Made by a program: the position numbers and the translations under genes | Source: Prevotella sp. UBA2742 | Lineage (GTDB): Bacteria > Bacteroidota > Bacteroidia > Bacteroidales > Bacteroidaceae | Direction: 5' to 3' | NCBI GenBank assembly: GCA_002353485.1 | Contig: DEJS01000006.1 | Location: 4,816-68,815, forward strand | Length of the DNA stretch: 64,000 nt | In this document: positions 58,824 through 64,000 of the stretch, piece after piece | Numbering within the stretch: the stretch's first letter is position 1 | How the letters are laid out: every line of letters begins with the position of its first letter | Notes under the pieces: model-generated | The model's database searches: none | What the model saw: only the letters and a program-made list of their open reading frames with translations | Told to the model about the DNA's origin: nothing

Positions 58824-61636
58824 TACAGTTTCTGCTCTACCTCGATTTCAGTGAAGGTCTCAATGATGTCGCCCACCTGGATGTCGTTGAAGTTAACGAG
58901 CGAGATACCACACTCCAGTCCTGTAGCTACTTCCTTGGCGTCGTCCTTATAACGCTTCAGGGCATCGATGTTGGCAGTGTGGATAACGATACCGTCGCGC
59001 ACCACACGGGCCTTGTCCTTCGAGTGTACCTTACCGTCGATGACCAAACCACCGGCCACAGTACCTACCTTCGAAATTTTGAATACCTGCTTGACTTCAA
59101 TCTCACCGGTGACAATCTCCTTCTTCACCTTGTCGAGCATACCCTCCATGGTAGACTTCACCTCGTCGATGGCGTCGTAGATGATAGAGTAGGTGTTGAT
59201 TTCCACACCCTCTCTCTCTGCCAGACGACGTGCATCGGCAGAGGGTCGCACCTGGAAGCCCACGATAATGGCGTCAGAGGCAGAGGCCAGCATGACGTCG
59301 TTCTCCGAAATCTGACCAACAGCCTTGGCGATGACATTCACCTGTACCTTCTCTGTCGAGAGCTTGATGAACGAGTCGCTGAGGGCTTCGATAGAACCGT
59401 CGGTATCACCCTTGACGATGATGTTCAGCTCGTGGAACTCACCCAGGGCAATGCGGTGCGAGATGTCGTCCAGACCCAGCGTCTTGGTGGTGCGCAGGCT
59501 CTGTTCGCGCTGCAGCTGTATACGCTTGTTGGCTATCTCGCGAGCCTCCTGCTCCGTCTCCATGACGTGGAATGAGTCGCCGGCAGTAGGAGCACCGTTC
59601 AGACCCAGTATGATGGCAGGCTCGGCAGGACCGGCCTTCTCGATACGCTGGTTACGCTCGTTGAACATGGCCTTGATTTTACCCCAGGCACTGCCTGCAA
59701 TGACCACGTCGCCTACCTTCAGGGTGCCGTTAGACACAAGGACGGTACTGACATAGCCACGTCCCTTGTCCAGACTGGACTCGATGATGCTTCCCGTGGC
59801 CTTGCGGTTGGGGTTGGCCTTCAGGTCCAGCATCTCAGCTTCCAGAAGTACCTTCTCCAACAGTTCGTCGACGCCCAGGCCCTTCTTAGCCGAGATTTCC
59901 TGACACTGGTACTTACCGCCCCACTCTTCGACGAGCAGGTTCATATTGGCCAGGTCTTCACGTATCTTATCGGGGTTGGCACCCGGTTTGTCTATCTTGT
60001 TGATGGCAAACACCATCGGCACGTTGGCAGCCTGGGCATGGGCAATGGCCTCCTTCGTAGTAGGCATCACCGAGTCGTCGGCAGCGATAATGATGATGGC
60101 AATATCGGTCACCTGTGCACCACGGGCACGCATGGCGGTGAAGGCCTCGTGGCCAGGAGTGTCGAGGAAGGTAATCTGGCGACCATCCTTCAGCTTGACG
60201 TTGTAGGCGCCGATGTGCTGGGTAATGCCACCAGCCTCACCGGCAATGACGTTGGTGTTGCGGATATGGTCAAGCAACGACGTCTTACCATGGTCGACGT
60301 GACCCATCACGGTGACGATGGGGGCGCGGGATATCAGGTCGTTCTCGTCGTCCTCTTCCTCGGTGATGGCGTTCTGTACCTCTGCCGAGACGTATTCTGT
60401 AGTGAAACCGAACTCGTCGGCTACGATATTGATGGTCTCTGCGTCAAGACGTTGGTTGATACTCACCATGATGCCTATCGACATGCAGGTTCCGATGACC
60501 TGATTGACGCCGACGTTCATCATCGTGGCCAGTTCAGAGACGGTGACGAATTCCGTCAGCTTCAGCACCTTCGACTCGGCTGCCTCTGCTGCCATCTCCT
60601 CAGAGAGACGTTCCTGTACGGCGTCGCGCTTCTCCTTACGGTACTTGGCACCCTTCTTGTTCTGGTTGGACTTCGATGTCAGACGGGCCAGCGTCTCCTT
60701 CACCTGACGGGCTACTGCCTCGTCGTCCACCTCCAGAGGCTTTACGGGGCGGTTCTTCTTGTTCTTCTTGCCACCCTGTTGCTGGTTCTGCTGCTGACGG
60801 TTGTTATTCTTGTTCTTGTCGTTCTTGTTGCTGTCCTTGCTGGCCTGCTTGGCAGCAGCCTCGATATCTACCTTGCCCTGACGGATGCGCTCGCGCTTCT
60901 TACGCTCGCCGGCAGCCTTCTCCTCACGTTCCTTGCGACGCTCCTCCTTCGATTTCTTCTTGGGACGAGTGCTTTGGTTCAGCGTTGACAGGTCTATCTT
61001 GCCCAACACGTTCAGCTGTGGCGCATTCTGGGCAGCCTTCAGGTCACCAGGGGTCTTGGCCAGCGAAGTCTGCTGGGGAGTAGGTTCTTCTTCCGAAGCC
61101 TCGACAGCTGTTGTCTCGGCCGTGGCTTCCTGTTCCTCAGCCTCTTTCTCGGGTTCAGCAGCGGGTTCTGGCTCCGGGGCCTCAGGCTCTACAATGGCGG
61201 GTTCTTCCTTCTGTGGCTCGGCAGCAGTCACAGCAGGAGCTACTACTTCCTCAGCAACAACAGGCTGAGGCTCTTCCACGGGTTCCGCAGGAGCAGCGGA
61301 CTTAGGCTTGTTAAGGCTCTCAAGGTCTATTTTGCCCACGGCCTTGAACTGTTGGCGGTGTTCCAGCAATTCATCGGTAGGAGCTACGGCCTTTTCCTTC
61401 TTCTCTGCCTTCTTCTCCTTGACTTTCTTTGTGAACAGCTGTTCGGCCTTGGTCTTTACAGCCTTGTCGGTGCTGAATTCACTGACCAGTGCATCGTACT
61501 GCTTGTCGCTTATCTTGGTGTTGGGCGTGGCATCGTCCTTGACTTCGCCAAGCTCAATCCTCTTCTTTAGGAATTCTACTGCCGTTTCGAATCCTATGTT
61601 CAGTTCTGATAATACTTTATTTATTCGTACTCCCAT
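58823..61636 (-). CDS. infB: Translation initiation factor IF-2
   Basis: 937 aa. N-terminal helical domain, then a long low-complexity Glu/Ala/Pro and Lys/Arg-rich region (about 75-310), IF2_N domain, and G domain with VMGHVDHGKTSLLD, DTPGHEAFTAMRARGA and NKIDK; C-terminal domains II-IV. It brings initiator tRNA to the ribosome. The long charged N-terminus is usual in Bacteroidetes. Confidence 0.96.
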   Translation of the reverse strand: MGVRINKVLSELNIGFETAVEFLKKRIELGEVKDDATPNTKISDKQYDALVSEFSTDKAVKTKAEQLFTKKVKEKKAEKKEKAVAPTDELLEHRQQFKAVGKIDLESLNKPKSAAPAEPVEEPQPVVAEEVVAPAVTAAEPQKEEPAIVEPEAPEPEPAAEPEKEAEEQEATAETTAVEASEEEPTPQQTSLAKTPGDLKAAQNAPQLNVLGKIDLSTLNQSTRPKKKSKEERRKEREEKAAGERKKRERIRQGKVDIEAAAKQASKDSNKNDKNKNNNRQQQNQQQGGKKNKKNRPVKPLEVDDEAVARQVKETLARLTSKSNQNKKGAKYRKEKRDAVQERLSEEMAAEAAESKVLKLTEFVTVSELATMMNVGVNQVIGTCMSIGIMVSINQRLDAETINIVADEFGFTTEYVSAEVQNAITEEEDDENDLISRAPIVTVMGHVDHGKTSLLDHIRNTNVIAGEAGGITQHIGAYNVKLKDGRQITFLDTPGHEAFTAMRARGAQVTDIAIIIIAADDSVMPTTKEAIAHAQAANVPMVFAINKIDKPGANPDKIREDLANMNLLVEEWGGKYQCQEISAKKGLGVDELLEKVLLEAEMLDLKANPNRKATGSIIESSLDKGRGYVSTVLVSNGTLKVGDVVIAGSAWGKIKAMFNERNQRIEKAGPAEPAIILGLNGAPTAGDSFHVMETEQEAREIANKRIQLQREQSLRTTKTLGLDDISHRIALGEFHELNIIVKGDTDGSIEALSDSFIKLSTEKVQVNVIAKAVGQISENDVMLASASDAIIVGFQVRPSADARRLAEREGVEINTYSIIYDAIDEVKSTMEGMLDKVKKEIVTGEIEVKQVFKISKVGTVAGGLVIDGKVHSKDKARVVRDGIVIHTANIDALKRYKDDAKEVATGLECGISLVNFNDIQVGDIIETFTEIEVEQKL

Positions 61637-61665
61637 TCTTTCCTAATTTACAATTCTCAACGCTA

Positions 61666-62925
61666 TTATTCGAATTCTGCCTTGAGCACATCGATGACGT
61701 GATCGACGGTCTCTTCCTCCAGGTCGGCCTTCTCGATGAGCATCTCGCGCGGAGCGTTCAGCACAGCCTTGGCAGTGTCCAGACCGATAGCCTTGATGGA
61801 GTCAATAATCCACTGGTCTATCTCGTCAGAGAACTCGTCCAGATAGATGTCCTCGTCGGCTTCGTTCTCGTTTACCACACGGAAGACGTCGATGGTGTAC
61901 TCTGTGAGCATAGAGGCCAGCTTGATGTTAAGACCGCCCTTACCGATGGCCAGACTCACCTCCTCGGGCTGCAGGTAGACCTCGGCCTTGTGTTCCTCCG
62001 GATTCAGTGTGATGCTGGTCACCTTGGCAGGCGATAGTGCACGCTGTATGAAAAGCTGTGTGTTGCTGGAGTAGTTGATGACGTCAATGTTCTCGTTGCA
62101 CATCTCGCGTACGATGCCATGTACACGGCTACCCTTCACGCCCACACAGGCTCCTACGGGGTCTATACGGTCGTCATAGCTTTCTACGGCAATCTTGGCA
62201 CGCTCGCCGGGCATTCGTGCAATGCGACGGATGGTAATCAGACCGTCCTGTATCTCGGGAACCTCGGCCTCCAGCAGGCGCTCCAGGAACTGGTTGCTGG
62301 TGCGTGAGAGGATGATGCGCGGGTTGTTGTTCTCGTTCTGCACCTCCTTGACGATGGCGCGCACCGTCTCGCCCTTATGGTAGTTGTCGGCAGGTATCTG
62401 CTCCTGCTTGGGCAGGTGCAGTTCGTTGCCCTCGTCGTCGATGAGCAGCACCTCACGCTTCCACATCTGGTACACCTCGGCAGAGACAATCTGTCCCACC
62501 TTGTCCTTGTATTTCTGGTACAGAGAGTCGTGCTCCAGCTCCAGAATCTTCGAAGCCAGCGTCTGCCGAAGGTTCAGGATGGCACGGCGTCCGAATTTGG
62601 CGAACTCCACCTCTTCCGACACCTCTTCACCCACCTCGTAGTCGGGTTCTATCTTCTGGGCCTCGCTCAGGGCTATCTCCTTGTTCTCGTCCTGTACCTC
62701 GCCATCGGGCACCACAATACGGTTGCGGTGAATCTCGAAGTCGCCCTTGTCGGGGTTCACGATGACGTCGTAGTTCTCGTCAGAGCCGAACATCTTGGCT
62801 ATTACGTTGCGGAAGCTTTCCTCCAGCACACTCACCAAGGTAGTACGGTCAATGTTCTTGGTCTCCTTAAACTCCTGAAAGGTCTCAATCATTGAGGGGC
62901 CTTTCGATTTCTTTGTTGTTGCCAT
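61666..62925 (-). CDS. nusA: Transcription termination/antitermination factor NusA
   Basis: 419 aa. N-terminal RNA polymerase-binding domain (1-125), S1 domain, and KH domains with VGACVGVKGSRVHGIV and LAIGKGGLNIKLASML. It lacks the extra C-terminal acidic repeats of gamma-proteobacterial NusA. NusA modulates pausing and intrinsic termination, relevant because its own operon leader holds a strong terminator hairpin. Confidence 0.95.
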   Translation of the reverse strand: MATTKKSKGPSMIETFQEFKETKNIDRTTLVSVLEESFRNVIAKMFGSDENYDVIVNPDKGDFEIHRNRIVVPDGEVQDENKEIALSEAQKIEPDYEVGEEVSEEVEFAKFGRRAILNLRQTLASKILELEHDSLYQKYKDKVGQIVSAEVYQMWKREVLLIDDEGNELHLPKQEQIPADNYHKGETVRAIVKEVQNENNNPRIILSRTSNQFLERLLEAEVPEIQDGLITIRRIARMPGERAKIAVESYDDRIDPVGACVGVKGSRVHGIVREMCNENIDVINYSSNTQLFIQRALSPAKVTSITLNPEEHKAEVYLQPEEVSLAIGKGGLNIKLASMLTEYTIDVFRVVNENEADEDIYLDEFSDEIDQWIIDSIKAIGLDTAKAVLNAPREMLIEKADLEEETVDHVIDVLKAEFE

Positions 62926-62937
62926 GTATAATAGTTT

Positions 62938-63411
62938 TTATTTGAATGCTAAAAGATACTTGCACGACTTAATGTCGTCCAGGGCGAAAGTCTTGTCCAC
63001 GTCCACCATCTGGGGGCGCTTCTTGCCCTCTACCTGCTGTTTCTCCTTGACGGTGACCACGAAGTGCTTCTCGTCGTCGGCTATTTCCTTCATGATGCCC
63101 TGCACCTTCTGGCCGTTCTTCTGCACTACCTCCACTTCCTTGCCTATGTGGTTACGGTATTGCTGTATAACCTTAAATGGCTGGCCGATGCCGGCAGAGC
63201 CTACCTCCAGCTCATAGTCGCCCAGCTCATCGCCCAGCGATTCCTGTAGGTAACGACTCAGGTCGGCACAGTCTTCTATCCATACACCGTCAGCGTGGTC
63301 TATCTCTATCACGATACGGTCGTCAGCAGTCATTTCTACGTCAACAAGGTAGTAGTCGCCCTTTTGCAGCCACTCCTCAACAGCTTTTGTCACTACGTTT
63401 TTGTCTATCAT
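62938..63411 (-). CDS. rimP: Ribosome maturation factor RimP
   Basis: 157 aa. N-terminal domain with LVDVEMTADDRIVIEIDHAD, ESLGDELGDYELEVGSAGIG and C-terminal SH3-like domain (QYRNHIGKEVEVVQKNGQKV). Assists 30S assembly. First gene of rimP-nusA-infB-sufB, with 12- and 29-bp gaps to the next two. Confidence 0.93.
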   Translation of the reverse strand: MIDKNVVTKAVEEWLQKGDYYLVDVEMTADDRIVIEIDHADGVWIEDCADLSRYLQESLGDELGDYELEVGSAGIGQPFKVIQQYRNHIGKEVEVVQKNGQKVQGIMKEIADDEKHFVVTVKEKQQVEGKKRPQMVDVDKTFALDDIKSCKYLLAFK

Positions 63412-63427
63412 AAACGATATTTAAATT

Positions 63428-63468
63428 AAAAAACAAGAATGAGAGACTCGCTGTGGAGTCTCTCATTC
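63428..63468 (-). terminator. Strong hairpin with T-run in the rimP-nusA-infB leader (possible attenuator)
   Basis: A perfect 13-bp stem GAATGAGAGACTC/GAGTCTCTCATTC (63437-63449 and 63456-63468), 6-nt loop, then on the minus strand TTGTTTTTT. It lies after the promoter at 63482-63513 and before ATG 63411, so transcription must pass it to reach rimP. It would also stop read-through from the upstream isomerase gene. Confidence 0.75.
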
Positions 63469-63481
63469 CTCTGAACGGCTG

Positions 63482-63513
63482 CAAAGGTACGAACTTTTTT
63501 CGTAACCTGCAAA
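63482..63513 (-). promoter_or_regulatory. Consensus promoter for rimP-nusA-infB-sufB
   Basis: Minus strand TTTG (63510-63513), 20-bp spacer, TACCTTTG (63482-63489). The start site would be near 63475, about 7 nt before the leader hairpin. Confidence 0.78.
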
Positions 63514-63528
63514 TTTTTAGCCGTTTAT

Positions 63529-64000
63529 TTATTCATGTACATACAAATTCCAGCCCAGATAGGTCTCTATGGCCTCGTTCAGTATGTCCACCACATCGGT
63601 GCGGCACATGGCCACGTGGTGCTCGAAACCGTTCTTGCAGATATACTTCATCAGTCTCTGCAGGTTGTCCACCTTCGTTACGGCTATGCAACCGTCCATG
63701 CCGTAGGGGTCGTTTGTAATCTCTCCCTTGCCCAGGTATGCCTTGATACAGCCTTTGGGGTCGTCGGTAGAGATGCGGAAGAAGGTGAACGGTCCCTCAG
63801 ACACCTTGGCATAGACGGCACCGAAGGTCTTCACCTTGCCCAGTGTACGTCCTAATACACCAAGGGGGCCCAACTTCAGGTCGTCGTTGCCTACAAACGA
63901 CTTGGCATAGTTGCCACAGTGTGTGCAGACGCACTTGTTGCGGTCTTCGGCGAAGTTGTTGTTCCAGTCGAGCAGGGCCGATGCCTTGCCCGAGGCCAGC
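63529..64000 (-). CDS. L-fucose/L-arabinose isomerase-family protein, C-terminal part (runs off the right edge)
   Basis: 157 codons are visible and the frame stays open to the window edge: ASGKASALLDWNNNFAED, then GPFTFFRISTDDPKGCIKAY and YICKNGFEHHVAMCRTDVVD, ending GWNLYVHE. These match the C-terminal domain of FucI-like isomerases. An internal TTG near 63873 is not the start. Fucose or arabinose metabolism would suit the fucosyltransferases or the arabinan locus in this window, but the substrate-binding part is not visible. Confidence 0.78.
   Translation of the reverse strand, partial: LASGKASALLDWNNNFAEDRNKCVCTHCGNYAKSFVGNDDLKLGPLGVLGRTLGKVKTFGAVYAKVSEGPFTFFRISTDDPKGCIKAYLGKGEITNDPYGMDGCIAVTKVDNLQRLMKYICKNGFEHHVAMCRTDVVDILNEAIETYLGWNLYVHE

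Overview
The window reads as a chromosomal segment of a Gram-negative Bacteroidales bacterium, most likely Prevotellaceae (Prevotella or a close relative). The evidence is SusC/SusD outer-membrane pairs, an ECF sigma/FecR-like anti-sigma/TonB-receptor set, a C-terminal tail (NLNGQR..KGLNIVNGKKVIIK type) common in Prevotella surface proteins, LPS genes beside two LtaS-like sulfatases, and repeated matches to the Bacteroidetes promoter (TTTG, 19-20 bp spacer, TAnnTTTG). I see no rRNA, tRNA, CRISPR, phage or insertion sequence. Several starts were moved downstream because the longest ORF begins inside a recognisable promoter or at a non-ATG codon. All family assignments are by reading; no search was run.

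Layout. 1-3006 (minus): ECF sigma factor, anti-sigma factor and an outer-membrane receptor that leaves the window. 3256-4633 (minus): a decayed thioredoxin-like fragment and a membrane-embedded AraC-type regulator. 4957-9774 (plus): two paralogous, secreted, extremely glycine-rich surface proteins with a 47-residue ORF between them. 9952-13066: a DUF59 Fe-S factor and lpxH, then a MalY/PatB-type lyase and a DUF3737 beta-helix protein on the other strand. 13175-20097 (plus): miaB, an MsbA-like exporter and two LtaS-like phosphotransferases in a tight run. 20121-33591: an envelope-glycan region with an LpxL-like acyltransferase, a full heptose-nucleotide pathway, GT11 and GT10 fucosyltransferases meeting tail to tail, GT90, a CDP-glycerol phosphotransferase, a GT87/FGE fusion, GT2 and a polysaccharide deacetylase. 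33610-34590: a HIT protein and greA. 34829-34930 (plus): a candidate small RNA. 34911-38106: a PAP2 protein, an NAD-dependent dehydratase/reductase and a GNAT-type acyltransferase, which may form a sphingolipid locus. 38103-42174 (minus): sufC, sufD, purE and ispG. 42575-57253 (plus): an arabinan utilisation locus (SusC, SusD, a repeat-built surface lipoprotein, three GH43 and one GH51). 57384-63411 (minus): rimP, nusA, infB and sufB. 63529-64000: the C-terminus of an L-fucose isomerase-family protein.

How the parts relate. The arabinan locus lies exactly between sufB and sufC, on the opposite strand, and both junctions carry short repeats, so it probably arrived as a cassette that split a suf operon; sufC now has its own consensus promoter. 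Window genes that need Fe-S clusters (ispG, miaB) or help assemble them (the DUF59 protein, sufBCD) are spread across the window. The LPS genes together could build a heptose-containing, fucosylated and phosphoglycerol- or phosphoethanolamine-decorated surface glycan. The two transcription-factor loci, rimP-nusA-infB and greA, each have a terminator-like hairpin between promoter and first gene, which suggests attenuation control.
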